Source of the DNA: Opisthorchis felineus
Taxonomy: Eukaryota > Platyhelminthes > Trematoda > Opisthorchiida > Opisthorchiidae
DNA length: 64,000 nucleotides
Assembly: GCA_004794785.1 (NCBI GenBank)
Contig: SJOL01008668.1
Span: 535,967-599,966, forward strand
Reading direction: 5' to 3'
Shown here: positions 13,984-25,800 of the stretch, piece by piece
How positions within the stretch are numbered: the stretch's first letter is position 1
Layout of the letters: every line of letters begins with the position of its first letter
Made by a program: the position numbers and the translations under genes
The notes under the pieces: generated by a model
Told to the model about the DNA's origin: nothing
Seen by the model: the letters and a program-made list of their open reading frames with translations, nothing else
Database searches by the model: none

Positions 13984-16900
13984 CACACCTTAACGTTTGC
14001 CTAGCCAAAACAAAAACTAACTCACATCAACACACCACCGTATTCACATCGTAGCAAACTTAAAGAAACAGCGACATTCGTTGTTGGAAACACGACCGAA
14101 AACACGAAAATTGCCCTCCGAAGGTGCAGAAAATGCGGCGAATACATCTTTTTTTGCCACATTTTCAAAATAGAGGATAGTTAGCCTTCCTAGAAGAAAA
14201 ATAGACCTGCATTGGAAGTGTCTCTCTCGGGGTGTCTCTCTCTCAGACAAGGTGAGAATCGGTCGAGCTGAGACGCTGATATTACGCAAATGAACTTTGT
14301 GTAAAGTGTGAATGACAGCCGAGGTTCACATTCTCAAAATGCTTGAATCTATGCTATGCGGATTCACAATGTGCGATGCTGCTTAGGTTCGCTACTAAGA
14401 ACCGGTGGTGACCTGCCTCTCGTTTGTCCCTTCCCTCTGCATGGCGCTGGGGGTTTCCAAAAGCGCTACTGGAATGCATATTATTTATAAGGGTTAGGGA
14501 CCACTTTGAATAGACTTAAAACCTTTGCAAATACTGCCCAGAAACACTGATATTTAGGACAAAATTGTTGGCGAATTTCACCACACTTCTTGAGTATTCA
14601 GCGAGGATATAGTAAACATTAAAAAATCCATAGTATAGGCTGGGCGTGATTGAGACCATGCACGTGTATTTTGAGGACCATGATTAAATGTCCACTTAGA
14701 TGCTTCCAGCTTGGCGCCGTTGAATTATGCAAACTGTATTATTAGAAATAAATAAGCGAAAATTGGAAACGGAAATAATGTTTTACCTTTGCTGCGCTGT
14801 AAGGTAGCTACTACGACAGGTTCGCTGGCAGTATGTCTGTGCGGGGTGGATTACCTTACATCAGGCCTTCGCTGTGCCTGTTTAACACACTTACTAAAAA
14901 CCTAAGGTTTTTTGACGTGATTTGTAAGTAGTGAAACGGGTTTCGATTATTCACTCGCACGATGAATTCACCATCGATTTTTAAAGAATTGATTAGGTTT
15001 ACGTTGCTTTTAGAAAAATAATTTTTGTGCCGCATTAATGTATATCGGTTTGTTAAACTGCTTAATTTGAAAACATGAAAGCCTATATTTCGGAGCTCAC
15101 CTATTCACGAACACGCCTGCCACCATCAACTAATCACCTGGTAACGTTATTTTGTCCGCCAGTGATTTAGATATGCTAAGTTTTGACATCTAAAACATTT
15201 GTCAAAGTGTACTTGAAATCGATTCAGCTAACCAAGCCAACTTCCTTGTGGCTGACCGATTTAAGGTAGCTTAGCAAATACCTGAAAATAGCTGCATTAC
15301 TGCCTAACGTAAGGATGCTGTTGTAGCACAGAACGGCGTCTTTCAACTGAAAACAGTATTATTTCTGCTTGGGGACGACAAACGGAAAGGTAGCGGACGT
15401 ATTTGTGTTATTAAAATATGCATGTATGTAAAAATGTATTATATCTATTATACAATCTTGGCACTGCTGAATTGACTAGCTGAATAATCGAACAAGATTT
15501 ATCTTCATCTGAACCCGAAAGGCGGTGTAAATAAATGGCGATTTGCATCCTCTCTTCCAGACACTGCACTTTCAGAGGTCTCCTGTGTAGGTGCAAGTCT
15601 GCTCAAAGCCATAACAACGAAATTGTCCCACCGGTTATAACCCAACTGTCATGAGAAAAGCCCGGTTGTGCAGACCCGTGAAGCTTGATGTCCCGTGGGA
15701 CAAGCCTTGGTCGACATTTCTCACAAAATAATAGGCTGAGCGGGACCGATGGAAGGTCTTTGCAACTCCAGATATTCCATTAGGCAGGTAAAAAGGGGAC
15801 CAGTCACACACCCGTTTCCTTACACAACAAAATTAATTTTACGTTTTCCTAGAAGTATTGTCATTTGTCCCTAATATGTAAGCTTGATTATATTTATAGT
15901 GAAAAGTTACCTTGCTCAATCAGTTTTCATTGTTTCCTAACTTCCAGAACATTCATATAAATATATATACGTATATGTATGCATATTACCATGACCAAAC
16001 ACACATGTGCAGAATAAAAAGACAAGGCATTTCCATGTCTCTTTAGTTGATTTTCCTCGCTAATTATGTAAACGCAGGAACTCATATTGGCGAAGTATAC
16101 TGATATGCAGTTTAAGCGGGTGTTAACTGGAGACCCAACAGAATCCCAGCTGGATCACCTAAGTCTCCCGTTTACGTCAACTGGAGTTGTACGATATGTT
16201 TAGGTTATAGAACCGAGCTCATCTGGGTACCAACCAGTTGGAGGAGGGACCCACTAGCCCCCTAAAATAAGCAACATTCGAAGAAATGATCGCAGTCAGT
16301 AGACGCCGTGCCTGGGAGACCCACGCAGATGGAAACACAGCATTGTTTACACACGCTAGACGGCGCAGCACTAAAATCAAAGAGAACACATTAGCAGCCA
16401 TAAGTGGCAGACCTACATTGGGTCATACGGCCACTGGTTAGACAGGTAACATAGGAGTTGCCTTCTGTGTTCTGCATGATGTCTGCATAGCATCCTACCA
16501 AGGTATGACAATAAATATATATCCGACAAACCGTCTTATTCCACACAATTGAAACTGGTGAGAAATGAAGGCTTGTTTCTCCTGGACGGACTCCTATGGA
16601 AGATTCAAGTTGACCACCACTGAGTTGTTACCAGTTAGGGCAAAACCTTATGTCTAGGATGCTTGTCCTCCTTCGTCCAGACGTTGTAACCTCGGAGAAA
16701 CTAAATGGAAATACAGCCAGAATGTGGGCAGACAACAACCTTTATAGAGTATCTTATATTTCGAGATTAAAACAGCTAAACAGGGAATTTGTGTAGACAT
16801 TTTCTTTAAAGCTGTTACCGGGTGTTGCGCACTCCTAAATCCCCTTATGCTACAACACGAAGTTAGTTGTGTGCCATGTTAAAAGGGAGATTCAGTGAAG

Positions 16901-19900
16901 GGGTTGCTTCTCGTTCAGCATGCCGCTTGCTCCCGCAGGACTTCTAAATTGCATCGATATTCTATTGACTAGGGTCCCCTCTTAATTGCATTTATGAGTA
17001 ATGTGGTCTATGCTCGCCGTTTTTCAGCCTCTCACCTTACGAACACCGATCTAGTTATGGCACTCTCTGCAGACGAGTGTTCAGACCAAGTGCTGCGGTT
17101 TAGGGTTTTCTTTATTATTTCTTCCTGTCATGGCTGTTTGATTTTTTACCGCTGACCACGTTTACGGGGACTGCAACGGAAACAACATGATGCGAGATGG
17201 TGTTATTTCGAAAACGCACTTCTTCCGGGAAAGCGTAAAGTGTAATAAAATCACAGAAAACAAAGTCGCGTAGAAGGCATCAGAAATGTATTTTCAGTTT
17301 TTCGACCGACAAAATAGGGGCAACCGCAAGTTCATATCTGGGCCTTTCTGTGCGCGTGACATGGACATGCCCCTGTTCAGCAACAATATTCCAAAGTGAG
17401 TCACCGGCTTAGCTACATTCCTCGATGCCTCGATCATGCGTCTCATTATTAAAGACATGACCTGCGAGTAAACTTCATAGGTGTCAGGCTGCAAGTCGTT
17501 TAACGGTTTCACGTCTGACCGCATCTCAAGTCTCCTGTCAGTTCAACCGTTATACGCCTCGTCGCAGCTCTGGTTGAACAGTTGTATGCAATAACGTTTT
17601 ATCACACCCGAGTGTGATGTTCTGGTGAGTAGTGTTGACAGTGTCCTGGTGTTACCTACAGTTCCATTTTGACAGTTTTGAAAATACATCTTAAGGCACT
17701 GGATGAGCCGTGACCAGTTTATGGTGACTAAAGTTATAGAAGTTCCCTTGGAACCCGGTTCTTTTTCCTCACCTAACTTTTGATCATATGCGAATAATGT
17801 GGCCGATTACGTATCCCCTAAATGAACGTCCTGCAATAACCGGAGATTCGCATTCATCGTATTCGACGTACGGATATTTTATATCAGTTAGTTCTGTGTG
17901 AGGGCGAAAGGTTGTAATGTGGCAATACTGTCTCGCCCACGTGGGCTTTGGATACACTGGAGGATCCATCAAGCCACTCGACGTCCCTGCAGTGAAAATA
18001 TCCAGGCGTAGCACACCACTACCCCGTTCATATTCAGTTATGGAGTGAGTGCCTTAGTGAAGCGGGTTTCATTAAGAAATATCTTATTGGGACCACTGGG
18101 ATTTCCTGGCCTTATTTGATTCAGTAAACCGCAAAAATCATTTTTGGTGTTATTCGTAATCTTTGTTTAGCAGGTTGCGGTGTCAAAAAACGTGCGGAAT
18201 GATAGCCTCCCGAAAGTGCGATGTTTGCTTGGCAAAAGACAAATTTATTTAAGGAACACAATTTTAAAGACAGCAGTTTTATCATCGCGGAGCGTCACAA
18301 TTCATACGACAAACGAAAACAATGCCTAGTACAAAATATTCAAGAAGGATGGACCTTTGTATCGCCACATAAAAGAATCGGACTTACTCATGATAACGAG
18401 ACGCATATTATCCGGGGTTTTCCATTGTTAGGACTATTGGACACAATTTACCTTGGTCTAAATATCTTGAAATCGCAAGGAAACCATTGGGAGATTATTT
18501 AGATATTCACTCATTCCAGGACATCTTTCTGCCTTTTAAACGTTCTGACGTGTTGTGCCCCTCCAAGTTAGTGAGTAGCTCCTGCTGTATTTCGGCGTGA
18601 ATCCAAATGGGTTTAACCCCAATCACCATTTTTAAAGCATTCGCTGGCACATGGTGGACAAAGATTCTCGTTAATTTTACCGTTTGTTAGCAAAAAACGG
18701 TGCTGTTGTCTGCCACTTCATTCCTTGAAGGAGATTTGAAATGTGTGATTCAGTGGTTTAGTTGTTTTCACTCACTGATGGTGCGGGGAGCAGACCAGCC
18801 GATCTTAGGCAGGGACGATACTGACATATATTCGTAGCTCATTTTGTAGAAAACGCGAATAGGCGAGGCACCGTTTTTTTGTCCAGAGACTTGGCGTTGG
18901 GCAGTAAATCAGATAGTGAATTGTGAGTAAGCTGCCAAGCATTTTAGACAAGGATTCAGATAAGGGCTTGTTCTGGTTATAGCCAGCATGTCCTTGCATC
19001 TTTCAACTCTTGGAAGTGTGCTCACCGCTATACAGAAAAAAGGTTGCAGTAGTGCGCTTCCAAATTGAACCCATCAGACGGAATGACAATAATATTACAT
19101 GTTTTCTGATAAATGAAAAAATGTTCTACGGACCTTTACACATATATGAAAGCCACGTCCAGTGTTGGAACTATTTTCACATTGAGTTTGGTGATATCAA
19201 GTTTTTAGGTGGCGCTTTCGAAGACAAATCTTAGTTTTCATACTGAAATCGTCAGTGACTCCGCAGCTGTGATCATATTTTGTCGACCAAAGCTCAACAA
19301 TGCCACACTGAACGATCCGTTCGATTGAATCCAGTGGTCACTGTCGCCCAGGTGAGCTGTACTTGAGCAAAACCCCTGTTGGGTAGCGTGAGGTAGGTCT
19401 ATGCTCGATCGCACTTCGTGAAAGACACCACTTCCCATGTTTAAAATAAGCGACCACACTTCAAAATAAAATAATAAATGAGCGTACCTGAGCCGCAAAC
19501 TAGCTAAGCGCTTGGCAGCTACTGAAATGGTTTTGCAGTGGTGCGATAACCAATCTCATGAGTACACTGGTCTGCCGTTGCCTAGCTATTTCAAACACGA
19601 ATCACTTTTTCAAGGTAAATGGGATGGTTTTAAATCAGTGTTCGGATGTTCAGTCTGTCGCGCTCTCTTACCCACCACCGTTCATGAATTACCGTGCGGG
19701 TTTCCATCTAACATGTCATCGTTACAGCCTCGACCAGTTTTATTGGCCGTACAACTGAGATGGTTTATTTTACACGTTTGGTTTACGGAAGAACTGCAAA
19801 AGTTTGCTTAGAGCCGGGTATGTGGTATTCCTTCCCAAATCCTACCTGCTTGTCTCCACGTAGGCGTGACATCTATAAATGTAAACCTGTGGTCAGTTTT

Positions 19901-20340
19901 TCAGTATTTCTTGTTTCACTCATACATTATTGTAAATTTCATCTGACAAGGAATTTTTTGCTAACGCGTAACTTAAAAGGCTTTGGATTTATCCATGTAG
20001 TGCGGAACAGATGGTATAATTAGATAAGTGTAAGGAAGATAGAAGGACACAAAATGAGACAGTCATTCTGGTTGAAATAAATTAAATCAGTAAGACTGAA
20101 TACTACCTGGACAGCGTTCGTTCTTCGGAGATTTTGGTTAAGTGAACGTCCCGTTAAATGTTTGTGTAAACAAATGGGCGTCATCTAGATCGTATTACCT
20201 GAAAAATTACCCAGTTGAAGAAGGAAACACATTCAAATTATCAACACTTACCAGCGTCCTGTATGAAGCACACACGGAGACGAAATCTGTTTGGCCTCAC
20301 CCCATTTGCTTATTTCTAATGAGGAGATCCAGCTGATAGT
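13984..20340. other. Unannotated non-coding DNA
   Basis: No gene is recognisable. The longest frames are 99 codons (19,512-19,811, plus) and 93 codons (18,221-18,502, plus), and neither shows a domain. There is a short CT-rich stretch near 14,217-14,246 and a TA/TG-rich patch near 15,955-15,990. Minus-strand frames at 17,294-17,524 and 17,784-18,014 have protein-like composition but no recognisable family and no clear splice pairing. Confidence 0.55.
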
Positions 20341-20655
20341 TATTGTTCTAGAACAACTCGTTTGGTCTTGGACGTTCATCAAAAACAACAGCGGCAGCAC
20401 ACCTCCCGCTTTTCAAGACTGGCGCTTCACTGCAGTGCAAACATAAAGTCATACTGCGAAGAAACGAAAGAAAGTGGACGGGAATGCACCTAATTCCAAG
20501 CTACAACAATCATTCCGAGTTGCGTACATGTTCAGACATTCAATCAAGCACTGTGGATAGAAACTGACTGGCTGTCACATCTTGCAGTGTCAACAACCAA
20601 TCATAGGCCGGTTCACGCGGACCCTATTCTGGGAGGTTTGCACTTATAAGACCAG

Positions 20656-20658
<3 letters not shown>
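20341..20658. other. Unassigned sequence upstream of the AT tract
   Basis: I see no coding content. If the Penelope-like element originally extended 5' of the AT tract, this would be the place for its N-terminal part, but I could not read the family's N-terminal motifs here in any frame. It may be unrelated host DNA next to a truncated insertion. Confidence 0.4.

Positions 20659-20696
<38 letters not shown>
20659..20696. repeat. (AT)19 microsatellite
   Basis: An uninterrupted AT dinucleotide run of 38 bases. It ends exactly where the first readable Penelope-like motif begins (20,697), so it may mark the 5' truncation or insertion junction. Confidence 0.98.
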
Positions 20697-20698
<2 letters not shown>

Positions 20699-21420
20699 CT
20701 ACGACCATCAAAGGTACACAAAGAAGGATGGACGAAACTCAAGGAAGCGTTTCTATTTCGCTAACTGCATCTTAAAAATTAGCAAAAGACTTATGTAGAA
20801 GATTGAAAAACCTATTTTTGGGATCAAAACACACAGTCAACAATGCTGGAGTATTTGTACGCAAACTACGGAACGTCAATGAAGAAGACGACGAAATCAT
20901 ACCTTCATTTTATGTCACATCACTACTCATTTCAGTCAACCACAATTTCACCAGAGGAGAAATAACAGAACTGCTTCGGAATAAGCCAAACACGACAGGA
21001 TTAATGAAACCTGGAAAACTGTGCGAGCTGTTGAACGTTTTCACCGATGCATAATTTAGCTATAATGGACAAATATATCAACTGCTGAAAGAAACTCCGA
21101 TAGGATCTCCAGTATCAGAATTTATCGCTGAGGCGGTAATGCAAAGATTGGACCACGCATTATTACCAGTCATCTATCCAAAGCTGTGGATCCGCTAAAC
21201 GGACGATATTTTTGTTATCAATGCGCATGAACCGATCAACATCAAGCTTGAACAAGTCAGTTTTACAATCGAAACTGAAAGGAACAATGAAATACCGTTT
21301 CTGATAAACAGAAAGATGGATAGGACTCTGGAAACTTGTGTATACTGCAACGAGACATATGGATTAAATTATAACAGCGACCATACAATGAACCGCAAGA
21401 ACAGATGCGTTTAAATCCTG
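20697..21420 (+). pseudogene. Penelope-like reverse transcriptase remnant
   Basis: The RT palm is legible but inactive. In motif A the family's conserved Asp (in SFDVTSL) is replaced by Tyr, codon TAT at 20,911-20,913. In motif C the two catalytic Asp codons survive (21,202-21,207), but the Tyr before them has become a TAA stop (21,196-21,198). A further stop sits near 21,054 and another in the early region near 20,773, where the PGTPTY block is eroded. A one-base loss separates Phe-Tyr from KVHKEG at the 5' end. The block around IAEAVMQRL (21,121-21,150) is nearly intact. This places the copy in the Penelope group rather than LINE or LTR elements. Confidence 0.85.
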
Positions 21421-21732
21421 CTCAAGAGGGTGAAAACCCAATCCACCATCACATAACTAAAGAAGAAGGAAGGAACTCATCTATTCAGAGTGTTCGAGAA
21501 AATCGATTCCAAGGAATTCTATCAAGATTAGCCTGATGACGAAAATATCTGACAACAGCAACGGCAAGAACCATCGACCACACAAGCAGATCTATTTACA
21601 TCAAGGTCATATCTGAACTTACAGCCAGGTTATCGGCTTAAAAATCATCCTAGTACCTTACAAACCGAATGCCACTTTAAGGAAACTGATTCTGAGACCA
21701 AAGAACAATGAAGAAACAACCAAGAGGAACAG

Positions 21733-22170
21733 TATGATATACAAAATTAAGCGCAACAAGTCCACTTCGGACAAACTAGGAGGAATGGACGCAAACAAAT
21801 AAATGAGCACAACGTGGTCGTCAGGATACATGACCCCCTATCAGTGCTACCCATACATGAGGGCCAAGAAGGCCAAAACTACAATCTGGAAAAAAGCAAA
21901 CGTCTTGGCCTACGGGACATGAAGCACGGAAGAGAAATATTTTTGGAAGCATGGTACTTAACGGTGGATTCGATCAATCGACGTATTGAACTAGATTCAA
22001 TTTACACGCTCTCAATTACGAAGGACCAATATCTAAACCGAACTACCCAAAGAGAGCTAAATATCGGATTGAAAGCCCAGAAACAAGAACTTCCTTGGAG
22101 TCAGGTCAACAAAGGTCACAGAGTGGAAACCAGGGAGGACAAGGATCAGCATCACTCCAGCACCGACTGA
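21733..22170 (+). pseudogene. GIY-YIG endonuclease region of the Penelope-like element
   Basis: GIY-YIG nucleases of Penelope-like elements nick target DNA to prime reverse transcription. Here MIYKIK at 21,733 matches the start of the fold (usually VIYRI or similar). A shift of frame follows before a long open stretch to a stop at 22,168. That stretch holds an Asn-Glu-His just upstream of 21,814, then HEGQEG, EAW and INRRIEL (ending about 22,000), matching the family pattern of EH, a His-Gly-rich turn, EAW and NRxIxL. About 120 codons remain open, unusual beside the broken RT. The expected YVGxT block is not clearly readable, so I call it non-functional. The last 40 or so codons are hydrophilic and beyond the known domain. 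Confidence 0.75.
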
Positions 22171-22958
22171 AGAACGAGAGCAGAGTAGGCTAAACTCAAA
22201 GATCACGCGGTCATTAGTCAATCAGTACACAGGTTAACAGACCAACCAGTGGAATCGCCCGACTGAACAACGTACTGTGGTCGAAGGTCAGCCTCAGCTA
22301 GTAGCACGTACAATAACGCACACCCAACACTACTCGACGCGTTTGCGAACATGGGCCTGAGTAACGACAAGCGCCAGTGGTAGTACACGTCTAGCACTGA
22401 AGAGCGAATACAATCCGTCAGTAATTATATGTTTCAGTCCAATACAGCGAGTCCGTCCTTACATCTAAGTAATACTGATCAAAGGTTCTGCCTGAGTTCA
22501 TATTCAAGTGCATATTTTACATCCTACTTGTAATTCATTGGTAGTCACAGCTTTTCAGAATCAACTGAACGCAGCGACTGACCTTCGGATAGCTTACTAC
22601 TAGAACTCCGATCTTCAACAGATCGCAGATTGGTAGTTTCCGGATGCACTTTTCTAACGAACGGACCAAGTATTGCCTCAAAATGCATTAAAATCCGTTG
22701 TCTGCAAAATGTCTTGATTTCGCTGTCTCAGGGTGCTCAGAACAGTACACCATCCAATAGACTGTATTCTTGGTGTTGTGGCAGAAGAAGATCGTCAGAG
22801 GCGTTCGTCTCAAGATGACTTATTAGTCTCCAGGAATGTGCAACTCACATGTTCATTTCACCGACAAGATTCTGCACTTCGGAACGTAAACTGCCAAGCT
22901 AGCGAGAATCCGTAAAGCGCACTAAAAGTAGGTAGCTAGTTGGATGCAATTAAGAATA
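22171..22958. other. Possible element 3' tail, otherwise unassigned
   Basis: Directly downstream of the last open frame of the Penelope-like element lies a less AT-rich stretch with no coding motif. It could be the element's 3' untranslated region or host DNA. I cannot set the boundary because no target-site duplication was found. Confidence 0.3.
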
Positions 22959-23131
<173 letters not shown>

Positions 23132-23759
23132 GAGCAAGTTTAGAGACAGAAAAGTGGGGATAGATAGTAATACGTCCTGTCTGAGTGATATAACTGTAAC
23201 GTGTTTTCGTCGGAAAATGGTAACTATAGGACATTGTGACATATGGAACACAGAACAGACAAGTAAGCGACAAGAACTCTCTGAAATATGTCATCAATGG
23301 CTTCAGTTTTTGTGGTACAGAGAGCTACGATCGGAATGACTGAATTTAGTACTGTGAATTAGGGACATGTCTGCATCCGAAAGTCTTTTCTGTGTGATTG
23401 CCAAAAGTTGGTGATGGTGGGTATAAATGGGGAAATTGGTACTTCTCACTCAGTACATGCGAAGAACACTGTGACCGGGCAGAATAAAACACAGTTAATA
23501 GGCGAAAATACGGGTAAACTTGGAACTAAACACTTCCTGGAAAAATGATATAGGTCCAAGTTGAGCAGGATAAATTTAATGAGCAGGTCAAGGAAAACTA
23601 GAGGGCAGTACAAACTCAAGCGCAACAGAATGAAGCAGGCAGCCATGCAAAATTGTAAGGATAATTGAATCAGCCTGGTTGCTGAATAGAAATAGAGAGT
23701 ATTCTTAGCTTTTGGAAAGCCGTTCAAACCTAAGAAGCCTATATCAAGTTGGATGAAAA
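23132..23759. other. Unassigned sequence between GATA repeat and Gypsy relic
   Basis: No coding motif could be recognised. The 93-codon minus-strand frame at 23,446-23,727 lies downstream of the readable integrase and could be the eroded C-terminal end or 3' region of the Gypsy element, but nothing in it supports this directly. Confidence 0.35.
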
Positions 23760-24319
23760 CCTTACTCTTAGATATCTGAAATATGCTTAGGGTTGAGGGG
23801 ACGACCTAAGAGGTCTTTCACTTGATCACCAAAGAACCGGCCACATGAAAACAGCATTCTTTGCATTTCAGCAGGTTTAGTATTGAGTTTATCTACGAGA
23901 AAGAGGACAGTAGCTCGGATGATATCCGGAAAGATGGGTTCCCAATATAACAACAGCGGGACAAAAGGGGATACCGCCTGAATTAGACAAATCTGTAGCT
24001 TGATAGGCTCCTATGTTACTTGATGGAGACAGATTGCCACCATTACAACTTGATGTACTAGAAACGATGTAACAAATGGTCAGTCAACCACAAGTTTGAG
24101 GAAGCAGAACCCTCGAAATCTCAGCAAGGAGCAGCCGTCTATTCAAAGTGAACACGTCCTGAAACTTTAGAAAGCCCACTTTGAATTCACAATTGCCTTT
24201 GTCTGGAAACAACTTGATGGACTACACACGAAGAGCCCTAACATGAAGGCCGGTGCAATCTATCTTGTCAGCTAACTACAGAGGGTCAAAAAAAGTCAAT
24301 TAAGTGGAATTTTCATGTA

Positions 24320-25133
24320 GTAGTCACTTTTCCATGTTCAGTAAACCTACAGGAGACGGAATAGTGCAGTACTTTCTGCATGCTCTAGGAATGAGAGTAA
24401 TTCGCACCCTTCTCCAAACCTCGGTTACAAGTAAACTGGTGAAACTCGCATTAGTTGTGTTCGGTAGAGGTTCACCCAGCTCGCAGTCGCGGTATACCAC
24501 TTGGTAAAAAAGTGCACCAACAGGCATCTTTTTCGGACAAGATTCAACCAAGTGTACCCACCATCCCAGAGACGTCAAGAGAAGCTGTCGTCATTTGAAT
24601 CGGGTAGTTGGCCGAAAAATGTCAGATTTCGGTGAAGTCCGCTTGAAACCCTACACTTAGAGAAGTGAAAGTCATCCACGGAATATTCATGCCAAGTTTT
24701 TCCACACAAACAAAGATATTACATCTCCAAATATCGTTTTAACAAGATTAGTACCTGTGAGTTCAGGCCACCAAACGAAACTACACATACCGCGGTCCTG
24801 GCCATTCACTTTCTGTATTCCAACTCTATCGAGATGAATGAAGCTAGCCAGTTCACTGGGAAAGTGTTGCTTCTGCCACTCATAGGAGACGGAACGAAAG
24901 TCAAAACTGATTGGAGAGATAGATTGCGTGAGAAATATGGGTTTAGTAGGTCGCAAAGATGCCCATATGGGAACCTTCAGTTTATAGACGGACATGTAAG
25001 TGGAAGCAATCAATCGTATTGCGAAGATAACTAACGATTCGTAGTTCACAAGCAACAGAATGGTCCAACGTCTCAGTAGGTGCACACAGCTTGCTGAGAT
25101 ACCAAACGGGGGATTTGTTGAGTGTGTGATCAA
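24320..25133 (-). pseudogene. Gypsy RNase H end and integrase remnant
   Basis: GISASCVHLLRRWTILLL (about 25,045-25,105) fits the end of Gypsy RNase H, where GI..SA.RLQRWA is conserved. Next, LDRVGIQKV leading to VWWPEL (24,759-24,850) fits the integrase zinc region, normally LHxGHxGIxRMKxxARxYVWWPG. After a frame change, FTSLLVTEVW (24,414-24,443), preceded by CELGEPL, fits the integrase core around its second catalytic Asp, which is lost here. A later YQAT..S.G..P..LGT pattern (about 23,930-24,010) resembles the conserved 'Y.ATVHxSTGxTP..L.xGRE' segment. Stops separate the blocks, so no protein can be made. Confidence 0.6.
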
Positions 25134-25239
25134 GCTGGATCACATCCCGGGCAAACAAATCTACGGAGAGAACTAAAAGAAAAACAGTAGTACAACCAGC
25201 CATGCTGAGATCACCAGATACGGAAGAATAGATGTGAAA

Positions 25240-25800
25240 CCCAAAAATGCGAAACATTCTTCGAAAAATCCATCCAGCGCACTTGTTGAATGTTTGGGCA
25301 ATGAACGAATCTCATATCAGAATCCTGCAAAATTTGATTAGGAATCTACGTTTATTGAATGCACCAGACCATTCACCAACATCACGAGTATTTTCAAAAA
25401 AGGCCACTTTTCTTGTTTTTGGCCCCACGATCCAGCTGGAATCAGATGTGGGAACTATTAGCTAATAAACTGATAAAACAGCATCTGTTCAACAGCTACT
25501 CCTGGACTGTCATCACGCAAATATCATGATGGAACGTGCGTTGTAGAACCAGTCATAAAACATCAAGTTTAGTGGAAGTTGGTGTGGAATTGAAAAATGC
25601 AATAAGAGAAGAGCGAACACTTTCATATAAACTCGGTGACCGTCCAGTAACACTAGCTACCTCGCGTACTCTTGTGAAGTGGGTTATGGGTCAAATTCAT
25701 CAATTCGGATTCGAGTGAAAAGACAGATTCCTCACTCTCCTGGGGCATAGTGACGAAGCAGTATAAAGCTTAAATCAACTGACCAATTTTTTTGAATACG
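25240..25800 (-). pseudogene. Gypsy reverse transcriptase and connection remnant
   Basis: The YxDD active site appears as HHDICV (codons 25,523-25,531 on the minus strand), so the first two of the four positions are altered and one catalytic Asp is lost. Downstream, KNKKSGLF and then RRFLIKFCRIL (25,315-25,357) follow the family pattern of a Lys-Cys-x-Phe block and the 'RSFLG..YYRRFI' connection. Upstream, the 'DExS...T..GxYxxxxMPFG' stretch is only faintly readable with stops. Frame changes are needed between blocks. Similarity is by eye and each block alone is weak; the order and spacing carry the argument. Confidence 0.5.

Larger units (their letters stand above)
20697..22170 (+). mobile_element. 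Degenerate, 5'-truncated Penelope-like retroelement
   Basis: Penelope-like elements encode one protein with a reverse transcriptase (RT) related to telomerase and, in many lineages, a C-terminal GIY-YIG endonuclease. Both parts can be read here in the expected order. The RT starts with Phe-Tyr and KVHKEG (20,697-20,728), followed by GSKHT, the motif A region, a GSP block (21,086-21,153), an eroded xDD motif (21,199-21,207) and LNYNSDH (about 21,370). The GIY-YIG part starts at MIYKIK (21,733) and runs to about 22,040. Stops and frameshifts occur throughout the RT, so it cannot make a working protein. The N-terminal domain is missing. No flanking terminal repeats were identified. The 3' limit is set by the end of the open frame and is approximate. 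Confidence 0.85.
23760..25800 (-). mobile_element. Degenerate Ty3/Gypsy-type pol region
   Basis: Read from high to low coordinates, the minus strand carries in order a reverse transcriptase, its connection region, the end of RNase H, an integrase zinc-binding segment and the integrase core, as in Ty3/Gypsy pol. Each is in a different frame, with stops between them, so the copy is dead. The longest open piece (24,687-25,133, 148 codons) spans the RNase H end through the integrase zinc region. The distance between those two landmarks is shorter than usual, suggesting an internal deletion. No protease, gag or long terminal repeats were recognised, so this is an internal fragment or the LTRs are too eroded to see by eye. 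Confidence 0.62.
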
